Position numbers and translations under genes: made by a program. A stretch of DNA of 64,000 bases from a virus: the IMG/VR virus record IMGVR_UViG_3300013094_000025, positions 1 to 64,000 of that record; one strand, written 5' to 3'. Shown piece by piece: positions 50,097 through 59,390 of the stretch. A model generated the notes under the pieces. The model searched no databases, had not been told where the DNA came from, and saw only the letters and a program-made list of their open reading frames with translations. Within the stretch, counting starts at the first letter, position 1. Every line of letters begins with the position of its first letter.

Positions 50097-51482
50097 ATGT
50101 CAACTCCAACAGGTGACTCAAGTCTAGGTGGTCAGATACCATACTTTTTAAGTAATTTTTTAAGTAAGCCTGCTAGTGCTTTACCTAAAGGAGCTCAATG
50201 GGTATTACATTTTTTAGGTAATGGTTATACAGGTAGTAATAATACGCCTCAGTTAATACCTACAGATGCTATTAAACTTGGTATAAGCTATGAACCTAAT
50301 GTAGCTAACTCTTGGAAAATACAACAAGCATTAGATTTAGTTACAACAAATGAGTACATAGAAACAAAAGGTTGTTTATTCGTACAAGCTGTACAAATAC
50401 CAGGTGAGGGCAATCAAGTTAATCCGGAAGGTTTAATGTTTAATGGGTATATTAGAGGTACAATAGGTGCTGGTAGAGAACCTTATAATGGTATGCAGAT
50501 AGTGTTTCTTGAAACAAATGTTAGTTTTGTTGATAATGTTATTAGACCCTGGACAATTGCTACATCTCATTTAGGTATGATTGCTAGACCTGGAGGAAGT
50601 AATTATCGTTGTAATATAGCTGTTTATAAACTCGGTGTTACCGATCAACAGTCCCCGCCAGTTATTTTACAAAAATATACTTTTTACGGAGCTTGTCCTA
50701 CAACTATTGACGGAGAAGAATATAACTACGCTGTTTCTAATACGCCTACTAATCGTAACACTACATTTACATATTATTATTATACGTTAGACACTATTTA
50801 CGATGGAGCTGAGTTTTTTATTAATAATAAAAATCCTAATGCTGATAGCAGTAGTAGCACAAGCCCTGATTACGGTAAGATAAAAGCTACTGAATCTATG
50901 GTTACACATGTACAGCCACATATACAAGCTACTGAATCTATGGTTACACATGTACAGCCACATATACAAGCTAGTACTCCTTCCTCTGATATAAAACACG
51001 GTTCATTAGAAATTCAACCTATAGCTCCTCAAGGAAGTCTTGTAGGAGAAATTTTACAAACAATATCTAATCTTATTATACCATTTAATTTCTTTACTCC
51101 TCCTTTAGAAACTTTTATAGTAGCACCAGAAATAATAACACCTAATCCGCCTCCTGTTATAGTACCACCTACAAGTACGGTCTCGAACACATCAAATACT
51201 ATAATAGCTGATACTGCTGTTACTTCAACAACGACTCCAACAATACAAGCTGATACTGTTGTACAGCCTTCTACAATATCTTCAATACAAGCTAATAACA
51301 AATCTGAGACAACAGTAACACCCACTATAATAGCACAAAATGAAACTGCTAATTTAGATAAATTAGCTAAACAAAATATTTTAAATATCGGAGTAACTTC
51401 TTCTCCACCAGTAGTAAAACCTATAGTTTTACAAACTATTTCTAGAGCTCAAGCTGAATCCCAAGTAGCTGTAAAAGTATAG
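50097..51482 (+). CDS. Tube-like virion protein with long Thr/Pro-rich C-terminal extension
   Basis: A 461-aa protein. Residues 1-245 look like a tube fold (ETKGCLFVQAVQIPGEG, ETNVSFVDNVIRPWTIATS, LQKYTFYGACPTTIDG). Residues 250-461 are low-complexity Thr/Ser/Pro/Gln with an exact 14-residue duplication encoded by a 42-bp tandem repeat (50886-50969) and further IQAD-type repeats. The N-terminal half may cap or line the tube; the tail may be flexible or surface-exposed. No homologue of the extension is known to me. Confidence 0.68.
   Translation: MSTPTGDSSLGGQIPYFLSNFLSKPASALPKGAQWVLHFLGNGYTGSNNTPQLIPTDAIKLGISYEPNVANSWKIQQALDLVTTNEYIETKGCLFVQAVQIPGEGNQVNPEGLMFNGYIRGTIGAGREPYNGMQIVFLETNVSFVDNVIRPWTIATSHLGMIARPGGSNYRCNIAVYKLGVTDQQSPPVILQKYTFYGACPTTIDGEEYNYAVSNTPTNRNTTFTYYYYTLDTIYDGAEFFINNKNPNADSSSSTSPDYGKIKATESMVTHVQPHIQATESMVTHVQPHIQASTPSSDIKHGSLEIQPIAPQGSLVGEILQTISNLIIPFNFFTPPLETFIVAPEIITPNPPPVIVPPTSTVSNTSNTIIADTAVTSTTTPTIQADTVVQPSTISSIQANNKSETTVTPTIIAQNETANLDKLAKQNILNIGVTSSPPVVKPIVLQTISRAQAESQVAVKV
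50886..50969 (+). repeat. Perfect 42-bp tandem repeat, two copies
   Basis: Units 50886-50927 and 50928-50969 are identical and in frame, encoding ATESMVTHVQPHIQ twice, followed by the first bases of a third copy. Typical of recent slippage or unequal recombination inside a virion gene. Confidence 0.95.
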
Positions 51483-51513
51483 AATTTTTAACATACATTA
51501 TATAAGTTAATAG

Positions 51514-52455
51514 GTGAGTAGTTTTTTAAGCAAGATTAAAGTAAGTAATAGAATTCTTTATTGTAAAGAGTTAAAAGTAAAACATCATAAGCTTATTTTA
51601 AAAAGCCTTTTTGGAGATACTCCTGATTATGAATCAGTTTTTTACAATATAAATAATGTACTTGCTGAACTATCTAATTTAACTTTTGAAGAAATAAACA
51701 AGTTTAATATTATTGATTATTTTTTATTATTGTTTGAAATAAGAAGTTTGAGTATAGGTAGTAAAATTGCTGCTGAAACAACTGGAGAAAAAGTTATTAA
51801 GTTAACTTTAGATATTAATAAATTCTGTGATTGTTTAAAAAATATTAATATATTAGATTTATTATTACCTGAAACGATTGATGATTATACTTTTAGTTAC
51901 AAACTACCAACAATATTCGATATAGTTAATATAGATATTTCTTCTCAAGAAACAATATACAATTTATTTGTAAAGTCTTTAGCAGTAAAAGATACTTATA
52001 TTGATTTTACGCAATGCGATAGTGCTACGTCTATTAAAATTTTAGAATCATTACCAGCTAGAATTACATTCAATCTTAATAAACGATCTCAAAGTATAAT
52101 AACAAAATTCAATGATATTAATCTTCTTTCTTACTTACCCGGATTAAAAGATAAACAATTAATGTTTAATTTTAACATTGATAATTTAGGTACTATACTC
52201 AAATTGCTATTTGGTGAACAATTATTAACACTATATGTCAATATTTTTAATTTATGTAGAATAGGTAATCTAACACCTGAGTATATTGAAAACTGTACAC
52301 CTGGGGAATATATACTTTTTACAAAAAAAATAGAAGAATTACAACAAATTAATAAAGCATCTCAACTTGAAAATGTGAATATACCTACAAACTCGTTTGG
52401 TTACCCTGATATACCTCCTCAAGTATCAAGATCAGAATCTCCTTCTAAAGGTTGA
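51514..52455 (+). CDS. 26: Baseplate hub gp26-like protein, copy 1
   Basis: A 313-aa protein with FEEINKFNIIDYFLLLFEIR and LSIGSKI (about 68-95), the conserved centre of gp26-type hub proteins in which the IDY...IR...SIGS pattern recurs. GTG start. The C-terminal region ends PPQVSRSESPSKG. A related gene follows. The order gp26-like, gp26-like, gp29-like, gp48-like parallels T4 (26, 51, 27-29, 48). Confidence 0.65.
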   Translation: MSSFLSKIKVSNRILYCKELKVKHHKLILKSLFGDTPDYESVFYNINNVLAELSNLTFEEINKFNIIDYFLLLFEIRSLSIGSKIAAETTGEKVIKLTLDINKFCDCLKNINILDLLLPETIDDYTFSYKLPTIFDIVNIDISSQETIYNLFVKSLAVKDTYIDFTQCDSATSIKILESLPARITFNLNKRSQSIITKFNDINLLSYLPGLKDKQLMFNFNIDNLGTILKLLFGEQLLTLYVNIFNLCRIGNLTPEYIENCTPGEYILFTKKIEELQQINKASQLENVNIPTNSFGYPDIPPQVSRSESPSKG

Positions 52456-52485
52456 TAAGAGCAAGTTCTATTGTTAAATATAGCT

Positions 52486-53304
52486 ATGAATGAGGCTAGT
52501 AAAGTTATTGAACTGTTAAAAGAATTAGAATTAAAAACATCATTTACTGTATATATTCCTTCTTTACAAAGAGAGGTACCATTTAAGCAATTAACAACAG
52601 AGCAGCTTAAAAGAATACTTAAAACCGCTCTTGTAGCTCCTATCTATAATACAGATTTTATCTTAACGTTTAATAATATTATTCGAGAAAATTGTCTAGA
52701 TAAATCTATTAACGTAAACACTTTAACCATTTATGATAAAGTTCTTATTACTTATAAAACAAAAATAGTAAGCATATCCCCTGAGTATACATTTAATTTT
52801 ACTGAAAACGAAATAGGCACATATCTTTTACAAGAAACAAATAAGACAATCGACCTTACTGATATTTTTAATAATTTTATAGATAAAAAAATAGTATTTG
52901 AACCTAAAACTATTAGTGATGATAACTGTACGGTTATTTGTAATATCCCGACACTTTTAACAGAAGATAAGTTAGAAAAAGAAATACATAAAGATATCGT
53001 ATTAGATTTTGATTACGAAAAAGAAATAAACAAAATAATAGGAGAAGCATTTGTTAGTGAAATAACAAAATACGTTATCTCTATTAGTATAGGAGACACT
53101 AGTGTCGATTTATTACAAATACCTTTTAAAGATAGAATAAGCATTATTGAAAGCTTACCAATTAATGTCACAGGTGAGATATTAAAATATATAGAAAACT
53201 ATAAAGAAGCTATTGAACCGCTTCAGTCTTATTTGTTTGTAACAGATAAAGGTTTAACGTTTAAAAAAGATATTCTTTTAGATCCTACGTTCTTTAATAT
53301 TTAA
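52486..53304 (+). CDS. Baseplate hub gp26-like protein, copy 2
   Basis: A 272-aa protein: FTVYIPSLQREVPFKQLTTE near the start, then VNTLTIYDKVLITYKTKIVS, equivalent to the IDY...IR segment of the preceding protein. ATG 52486 is preferred over an in-frame TTG five codons earlier. Paralogous to or sharing a fold with copy 1; could serve as gp26 or gp51 in hub assembly. Confidence 0.62.
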   Translation: MNEASKVIELLKELELKTSFTVYIPSLQREVPFKQLTTEQLKRILKTALVAPIYNTDFILTFNNIIRENCLDKSINVNTLTIYDKVLITYKTKIVSISPEYTFNFTENEIGTYLLQETNKTIDLTDIFNNFIDKKIVFEPKTISDDNCTVICNIPTLLTEDKLEKEIHKDIVLDFDYEKEINKIIGEAFVSEITKYVISISIGDTSVDLLQIPFKDRISIIESLPINVTGEILKYIENYKEAIEPLQSYLFVTDKGLTFKKDILLDPTFFNI

Positions 53305-53320
53305 AACCTAAAACTATCTT

Positions 53321-53328
53321 CTTAAATA
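53321..53328 (+). promoter_or_regulatory. Late promoter octamer (CTTAAATA) with Shine-Dalgarno downstream
   Basis: CTTAAATA 10 nt before the ATG at 53339, with AGGAG immediately before the start codon. Confidence 0.55.
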
Positions 53329-53338
53329 ATATAAGGAG

Positions 53339-55117
53339 ATGGACACAAATAAATTATCACCTAAAGTAGAAGCTTTTCTAGAAAAATATCTAGAGGAGTC
53401 CTTATTACCTATATTTGTTAAGCATTTTACTAAATCAGTAGAAAGTAGTCTCGCTACAACAAAAAAAGCTTCTCTAGCTGAGCGCTTCAATGAACAAGGA
53501 GGTTTATTTGGCATAGCTGGAAACTTGTTAAAAAATTCGTATAACAAGTATAAAGATAAAAAAGCAAATAAAGATATTAATGCTTCAACTGCTACAGAGC
53601 AACCTAAAGATGATAACACTTTAAAAACAGTTGATAATACTAATATTAATACTGCTGTTCCTGAGCAAGTAAAAGCAGTTGCAGAACCAGTAGCTACTAC
53701 TGATGCTCCAAAAGGTAAAAAGCATCTTATTAAAGATGATAATATATCCGTTATGATTGGCGGTATCTCTGTAAAAGGAGTTCAAAATTTAAGAAGATCT
53801 TTACCATTAGTTTTTAAACCTATTTTAGATGATTTTTTCAAACGCTTAGGTAGTACAGAATTAAAAACAAATATTAAACAAACAGCTGCAGCTCCCGCTA
53901 AAGATGATAGCGGTCAAGATAATGGACTTTTAGGCGCTGCTTGGGACTTTTTCAAAAAGAAAAAAGGTACTGTAGCAGGAGATTTTGCAAGAAATCGTAA
54001 AGCAGCTCAATTACGTAAAGCTCGCGCTCTACGTACAACAGAAAATACATTAAAGACAACAGCTACTACAACAAGTAAAGAGGCAGTAGAAGTAGGAGCT
54101 AAAACTGTAGGAAAAGAAGCTGTAGAATCAGGAATTAAATCTGTTGGTACTGAAGCTGTAGAATCAGGAATTAAATCTGTTGGTACTGAAGCTGTAGAAT
54201 CAGGAGCTAAAGTAGCTGCTGAATCTGGAGGTAAAAATGTTTTAAAGCAAGCAACAGGTAAGATAGGTAAAGTAGCTTCTTTAGCTGCTGCAGCTGGAGG
54301 CTCAGTAAAAAGTAAAATTGCTGAATCTATAGCTAAAAGAATACCAAAAGCAATGGCAGGGGCTATAGGTAAATCGATACCGTTTTTAGGAGAATTAGTA
54401 GGAGCTGGGTTTGCCGTTAGTCGTTTACTAAAAGGGGATTATGTAGGAGCAGGATTAGAGGCAGTCTCAGGTTTAGGTTCAGCTGCTACAGCTATTCCTG
54501 CTACTGCACTTTTAACTGCAAAAGATGTTTACGAAGATGCTTATGGTGTTAAACCTGAATCTGATCCTAAGGTAGGAGAAAGATTTACTGAAATAAAAGA
54601 TGCTACAACCAAAGCTGCAACAGATTTTGTTAAAGGGGTTGGAGAAAAAAATAAACCAAAAGAGGAACCTAAGAAAGATAATAATACAGCAGCTACTGTT
54701 ACACCAACTACCGGTTCAACACCTACAGAGACTGATGTAACTGCTGCCCCTGTCTCTACCACAAATACACCTCCTGCTTCTACTCCAGACATAGCCGCTA
54801 CAACTTCTCCTGCTGTACAGCCCTCAGTACCTAGCGTACAGCCAGTTCCTACCCCTACCCCTACTTCACCTACATCAACAGGTACAGATAACGGACATGT
54901 GCTTAACGATATATCTGACCATACTAGTAAAACAAACGATCTTTTGGGTGCGTTAACTCAAGCAATAATGAAGCTAGCTCAAAAACCTATGGGAGCAGTT
55001 GCTAATAATAGTAGTGTATCTGTAGGAGGACAATCTTCACCTCAACCTTCAGCTTCAGAAATTATGGCTAATAATAGTGACCCTATTAGATCAGTAAGAT
55101 CAAAATACGGATCTTAA
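53339..55117 (+). CDS. 29: Tail length/hub protein gp29-like
   Basis: A 592-aa protein, nearly the length of T4 gp29 (590), which acts as tape measure and hub component. It has a charged helical N-terminus, Ala/Thr/Lys-rich helices (about 210-300), a hydrophobic stretch (AMAGAIGKSIPFLGELVGAG near 335-355) and a Thr/Pro-rich linker (430-520). A 36-bp tandem repeat encodes GIKSVGTEAVES twice (54131-54202). Assigned from size, composition and position before the gp48-like gene rather than clear sequence identity. Confidence 0.62.
   Translation: MDTNKLSPKVEAFLEKYLEESLLPIFVKHFTKSVESSLATTKKASLAERFNEQGGLFGIAGNLLKNSYNKYKDKKANKDINASTATEQPKDDNTLKTVDNTNINTAVPEQVKAVAEPVATTDAPKGKKHLIKDDNISVMIGGISVKGVQNLRRSLPLVFKPILDDFFKRLGSTELKTNIKQTAAAPAKDDSGQDNGLLGAAWDFFKKKKGTVAGDFARNRKAAQLRKARALRTTENTLKTTATTTSKEAVEVGAKTVGKEAVESGIKSVGTEAVESGIKSVGTEAVESGAKVAAESGGKNVLKQATGKIGKVASLAAAAGGSVKSKIAESIAKRIPKAMAGAIGKSIPFLGELVGAGFAVSRLLKGDYVGAGLEAVSGLGSAATAIPATALLTAKDVYEDAYGVKPESDPKVGERFTEIKDATTKAATDFVKGVGEKNKPKEEPKKDNNTAATVTPTTGSTPTETDVTAAPVSTTNTPPASTPDIAATTSPAVQPSVPSVQPVPTPTPTSPTSTGTDNGHVLNDISDHTSKTNDLLGALTQAIMKLAQKPMGAVANNSSVSVGGQSSPQPSASEIMANNSDPIRSVRSKYGS
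54131..54202 (+). repeat. Perfect 36-bp tandem repeat, two copies
   Basis: Units 54131-54166 and 54167-54202 are identical, in frame, encoding GIKSVGTEAVES. A partial unit (54116-54130) precedes. If the protein is the tape measure, copy number could change tail length. Confidence 0.95.
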
Positions 55118-55120
55118 ATA
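55113..55120 (+). promoter_or_regulatory. Late promoter octamer (CTTAAATA) of the gp48-like gene
   Basis: CTTAAATA overlaps the preceding stop codon and ends 10 nt before the ATG at 55130. Confidence 0.58.
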
Positions 55121-55129
55121 TTATAGTAT

Positions 55130-56176
55130 ATGGCTCAAAGTACATCTCCTTCAGCAATGTTTAATAATGCAAATAGTAACGCAGTTACATCTACTATTGG
55201 ACCAGCTAAAGATAATGCTAATAATGTTGTTATTAACAATTCAGATCAACCATGGGATGTTGTTAGTAAATATACCTGGACATTAACTCCTCCTTCTTCC
55301 CCCGCTATAGCTGAAACTCCTTATATACTTTTAACTGAATATAAAGTAGATGAAGCTTTTATTAAACAACAAATTTCTAATTTTTTAAATAATTCTAAAG
55401 ATATTATAGGCGATACATATCAAGGAATTAAAAATGTTTTTACATATAAAACAACATATAAAAAAGATCCCGATCCGTTAGCCCCTTATAAATCTTTATA
55501 TAAAAAAGATCAGTCAACAAAAACTAATAATATATACAAATTTCCTTATTTTGATGATATTAATTTTGAAATTAATACATCTCCTTGGGAATCAATAGAT
55601 GCTTTAGGATCTGCAGGGAGTATAGGAGGTGAGCTTTCTAAAGTTGCTTTTGGTAAAAATGCAGACAAAGTTAATAATTTTGCAAGCGGTGTTACAAAAC
55701 TTGGTTCTGCTGCGTTAGCTTTTTCTTCTCCTAAGGTAGGTGTAGCTGATCGTCCTAAACTATGGTCTTCCCATTCTCCAAGAACAATTAATATTAAATT
55801 TCCATTGTTTAATACGCAAAGTCCTGATGATTGGGAAAAAAATAGAAACTTATGTAAATTATTAATCAATCAAAATTTATTTCAAAAAATTGATACGGTA
55901 AGTAATATACCCCCTGTATTTTACGAATTAGTTATTCCAGGACAACATTACAGTTATGCTTCTGCTGTAAGTAAATTAACTATTAATAATAGAGGAAATA
56001 TGCGCTCTTTAGTAGATAGTAAAGGACAAGTTTGTGTAGTACCAGACGCTTATGAAGTAAATATGACATTAGAAGATCTTGTTATGCCTAGTCAAAATTT
56101 ATTCGGAGCAATTGATAGTGTATCTAAACAAGTAACAACATCTATACGAACAGCTCAACAAGCTATAAAAAAATAA
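55130..56176 (+). CDS. 48: Baseplate tube initiator gp48/gp54-like
   Basis: A 348-aa protein (T4 gp48: 364; gp54: 320). The C-terminal half has RTINIKFPLFNTQSPDDWEK, VFYELVIPGQHYSYASAVSK and VCVVPDAYEVNMTLEDLVMP, the tube-like domain of the baseplate-tail tube proteins. The N-terminal half is Ser/Asn-rich. It follows gp29, as gp48 does in T4; only one such gene is present, so whether it covers gp48, gp54 or both is open. Confidence 0.72.
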   Translation: MAQSTSPSAMFNNANSNAVTSTIGPAKDNANNVVINNSDQPWDVVSKYTWTLTPPSSPAIAETPYILLTEYKVDEAFIKQQISNFLNNSKDIIGDTYQGIKNVFTYKTTYKKDPDPLAPYKSLYKKDQSTKTNNIYKFPYFDDINFEINTSPWESIDALGSAGSIGGELSKVAFGKNADKVNNFASGVTKLGSAALAFSSPKVGVADRPKLWSSHSPRTINIKFPLFNTQSPDDWEKNRNLCKLLINQNLFQKIDTVSNIPPVFYELVIPGQHYSYASAVSKLTINNRGNMRSLVDSKGQVCVVPDAYEVNMTLEDLVMPSQNLFGAIDSVSKQVTTSIRTAQQAIKK

Positions 56177-56179
56177 TAT

Positions 56180-56536
56180 ATGAATCAAAATAGTATTCAG
56201 ACTTTACCTTCTCTAACAGACGAAAATTACGAACAAATTTTTAATGTCTACCAAGATAATAATGGGTATTATTACTATAATTTACTTCAATCGGTAATTA
56301 TACCAGCTAATTTACCTCCAGGTTTTTATACAAAATATAACGTTGTAAACGGAGATACTTGGCCTTATATATCTTATAAGAATTATAATACTCCTAATCT
56401 TTGGTGGGTTATATTAAATTCTAATAATATTATTGATCCTACCTCCATACCTACCCCAGGTACTTCTCTTTATATTTTAGATTCTAATATAGTTTCTCAA
56501 ATATTAAACAAGATTGCTAATTCTATTAATCAATAA
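56180..56536 (+). CDS. 53: LysM-like baseplate wedge protein (gp53-like)
   Basis: A 118-aa protein with YNVVNGDTWPYISYKNYNTP followed by NLWWVILNSNNI, the pattern of the LysM-like domain in T4 gp53, where 'PNLWWVIL' is typical. Shorter than T4 gp53 (196 aa), essentially the domain alone. Lies 3 nt after the gp48-like gene and 1 nt before the next. Confidence 0.68.
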   Translation: MNQNSIQTLPSLTDENYEQIFNVYQDNNGYYYYNLLQSVIIPANLPPGFYTKYNVVNGDTWPYISYKNYNTPNLWWVILNSNNIIDPTSIPTPGTSLYILDSNIVSQILNKIANSINQ

Positions 56537-56537
56537 G

Positions 56538-58250
56538 ATGAATGTAGTACAATCAGCTGTTTTTCAGTCAAAATTTAATCAATTAGATTATGAAGTTGAA
56601 ATTTATTTAGATAACGGTGTTGATCAGTTTCCAATTAACTCTAATGCTATTATCTCTTTAGATATTGAAGAGTCTTTATCAAATTGGCTTGTAGGAGGTA
56701 CTTTATCTTTTTTATACGACCCAGAAGCAGGTGCAAATGCTTTTAGCAAAGTTACTGGTCAAGTAGCTAACGCTACAACAAACGTTAACGAAAATTCTCT
56801 TAAACCTTTTTATGTTTTTAGAAACGATGGAAGTGATTTATTACGTGTTAGGCTAATACCTAAAATACAAAATAAAAATAATGCAGCAGCTAATAGTGAT
56901 CTACCCGATAATATTGATAAGGTAATGTGGACACTCTCTTATCTTTTCTCTGTTTATGATGCTGAAGATGTAGATAAGCTTCCAGGTATAACAGGCTCAG
57001 CGTCGGCAACAATGAAAGGGCTAAAATTATATTTTTGGGATTTTTGGTATCAAAAAATGTCTACAAATACATTAGAGTATTCTACTGGTCTCTCTCCTCT
57101 TGCTACTACTGATCAAAATACCCCAGGTACAAATTTCTATAATTCAGCTACCATACCTACTGGTATGGCTATTAAAGAAATTATTGAGCAATCTTTAAGT
57201 GATATTAAACAAACAAATAACGCTCAAAATTCATCTACTAATTGGACCACACCATATATTAATTACGACCCTGTAGGAAGTGGTAAAGACTGGGATCAAG
57301 GTGGTGGAGAAATATTTTTTACAGCACCTGCAGAGTCAACAGCTGCTGAATGTTTGGATTACGTTTATAGTTATCACGTAAGTGGAGATTTAGACGCTGG
57401 AGGTACAACAAATATACCTAGAGATTTTTGTATATTAACTAAAGAAAGAGGTCCTACAGAATTAGATATTGGTTATTTTTCTTTAAAGCCCTTAGCTTCT
57501 TATTATGAAAAAGCGGGTAAAACAGAAACTGCTCCAGGTGAATACCAATACGAACATTTTTACTTACAGACATACTCTGATCCAAATAAAAGACCAGGTG
57601 CTAAAAAACAGAGAGGTCCTACTGCTATAGGTAATAGTAATAAAGTAGATATGAAATTAATGAAATATAATATGATAACGAATTATCGTTTCGTAGATAT
57701 ATCTGCTCTTACTAACAGTCAACAATTTTGTACAACCCCTGTTTACTCATTTAATTTTAAAAATCGACAATATAAAGTTGAATTTGAAACAAATTCAGTA
57801 ACAACAGCTAGAACGTTTATAGATAATAATTACATAAACAACTTATACACATCAGGGGGTCAAGGTAGAGCAGCTGAAGGATTATTTTTAGTAACATTAA
57901 ATCAAGATAAACAGAGTAAAGATATTAAACCGGTTTATTCACTTTATGGAGATAATTCTGTCTTAAGACAAGCAAGCGGTTTACAAAAACTTCTCCGCAC
58001 AGGTATCTATCAAAACGCCTGTGTACATTTTCGTACCTTAGGGTTACCCTTTAGACGTGTAGGTAGATTTATATCTATTGATAAAACTGAAGGAGTTGAA
58101 TCTAGCGCATATGCTGATAAATTTTATGGTCAGTGGTTTGTTATTGATATTAAACATATCTTTGAACCAGGTGTTTATTATAATGATATTACCGCTGTAA
58201 AGATAAACCGCTTTAAACCTCTTGATCCAATATTTCCTAATACTATATAA
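56538..58250 (+). CDS. Putative baseplate hub protein (gp27-like position)
   Basis: A 570-aa protein. It begins with a beta-rich domain (DYEVEIYLDNGVDQFPINSN), has a Gly/Asn-rich middle, and ends with HFRTLGLPFRRVGRFISIDK and GQWFVIDIKHIFEPGVYYND, like the closing domain of gp27-type hub proteins. ATG 56538 is chosen since earlier in-frame codons overlap the gp53-like gene. Its last base is the first of the next gene's ATG. Hub identity is inferred from position and that domain. Confidence 0.6.
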   Translation: MNVVQSAVFQSKFNQLDYEVEIYLDNGVDQFPINSNAIISLDIEESLSNWLVGGTLSFLYDPEAGANAFSKVTGQVANATTNVNENSLKPFYVFRNDGSDLLRVRLIPKIQNKNNAAANSDLPDNIDKVMWTLSYLFSVYDAEDVDKLPGITGSASATMKGLKLYFWDFWYQKMSTNTLEYSTGLSPLATTDQNTPGTNFYNSATIPTGMAIKEIIEQSLSDIKQTNNAQNSSTNWTTPYINYDPVGSGKDWDQGGGEIFFTAPAESTAAECLDYVYSYHVSGDLDAGGTTNIPRDFCILTKERGPTELDIGYFSLKPLASYYEKAGKTETAPGEYQYEHFYLQTYSDPNKRPGAKKQRGPTAIGNSNKVDMKLMKYNMITNYRFVDISALTNSQQFCTTPVYSFNFKNRQYKVEFETNSVTTARTFIDNNYINNLYTSGGQGRAAEGLFLVTLNQDKQSKDIKPVYSLYGDNSVLRQASGLQKLLRTGIYQNACVHFRTLGLPFRRVGRFISIDKTEGVESSAYADKFYGQWFVIDIKHIFEPGVYYNDITAVKINRFKPLDPIFPNTI

Positions 58251-58486
58251 TGAAAAATTATTTTACTAATATTGATTTAGTTAATGGTGCTTTTGTAGGT
58301 ATTGTTTATGATGCTAACAGTAACGCTGAAGTTTACAAGACTTCTTCATACGGAGATCATACTCATGCTCTTCAAGATATAAACAACTTTTTACAATCAT
58401 CTAATACCCCTTTAGATGAGCTTACACCTACTACAAACACTATTCAGTACGTTACTGTCCCAACCCGCAAATGTTGCGGAGGTTAA
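58250..58486 (+). CDS. Small protein with CC-containing C-terminus
   Basis: A 78-aa protein, MKNYFTNIDLVNGAFVGIVY onward, ending TVPTRKCCGG. Not recognised. Starts at the last base of the hub gene and runs 35 nt into the convergent gp44 gene. Perhaps a small virion protein. Confidence 0.55.
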   Translation: MKNYFTNIDLVNGAFVGIVYDANSNAEVYKTSSYGDHTHALQDINNFLQSSNTPLDELTPTTNTIQYVTVPTRKCCGG

Positions 58487-59375
58487 TACAACAACTAAAC
58501 CAATTAATCTCTTTGTCAACGACGATAGCGTCTTTGTACATATATTCTGATATAACTAAAAGAGTATTACTATTGTCACCAGCACTAAACAATACTTCAA
58601 ACATTTCCTTTAAAAGCTGTAAGTAATCACCAGAAAACTCTTGCTCTCGTTCAATAACAAACTTACGTAGTTCGGTTAAGTCAACGTTACCTTTAATCTT
58701 TTGAACTACCTTTTCAGCAATACCCTTTACCTGATTATCCTTGATAATCAAAGTACCAGTATAAGAGAACTTTTGAATATCATTTATTACACGTCGAAGA
58801 TCGGGATACCCGCTTCTAACTAGTTCTACCAGTCTATTCTTCTCTTCTTCAGGAACCACGATGTTCTGTTGTTTAAGGACATAGACAACCCTATTTAAAA
58901 CGCCGTTCAGAGGAGGAGTTAGATTAAAGATCTGACATCTAGATTGAAGAGCAGGTATTACTTTAAATAGATAGTTACAAGTAAAGATAAAACGTGTATT
59001 AGTAGAATACTCTTCAATAACATTACGAAGAGCTTTTTGAGAGTCTAATGACAATGCATCACACTCGTCAAAGAGAACTACCTTTAATCTACCATCTAAA
59101 GACTTCGTAGAAGAGAAACCAATAACTTTACTTCTAATAGTATCAATACCATTTTCGTCAGAAGCGTTAATATAAAGATACTGACAATCTAAAATATCAT
59201 TAACAATAATCTTAGCTAAAGAAGTTTTACCTGTTCCAGGACTACCTGCAAAAAGAAGATTAGGAATTTCTTCCTTCTCTTTTAAAGAAGCAAAATAATC
59301 CTTCTCTTCTTTATTTAGAACAATATCATCCAGTGTCTTAGGACGATATTTTTCTACCAGTAGCTCTTGGAACAT
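58452..59375 (-). CDS. 44: Clamp loader large subunit gp44
   Basis: AAA+ ATPase that opens and loads gp45. The 307-aa protein (T4: 319) begins MFQELLVEKYRPKTLDDIVL, as clamp loaders do, with Walker A GSPGTGKTSLA near 44-54, Walker B VVLFDECDAL near 101, and the LQSRCQIF (SRC) arginine-finger motif. ATG 59375 fits the family start; a GTG at 59390, directly after the dUTPase stop, would add five residues. Partner gp62 is not seen. Confidence 0.9.
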   Translation of the reverse strand: MFQELLVEKYRPKTLDDIVLNKEEKDYFASLKEKEEIPNLLFAGSPGTGKTSLAKIIVNDILDCQYLYINASDENGIDTIRSKVIGFSSTKSLDGRLKVVLFDECDALSLDSQKALRNVIEEYSTNTRFIFTCNYLFKVIPALQSRCQIFNLTPPLNGVLNRVVYVLKQQNIVVPEEEKNRLVELVRSGYPDLRRVINDIQKFSYTGTLIIKDNQVKGIAEKVVQKIKGNVDLTELRKFVIEREQEFSGDYLQLLKEMFEVLFSAGDNSNTLLVISEYMYKDAIVVDKEINWFSCCINLRNICGLGQ

Positions 59376-59390
59376 GAAGCTATTATACAC

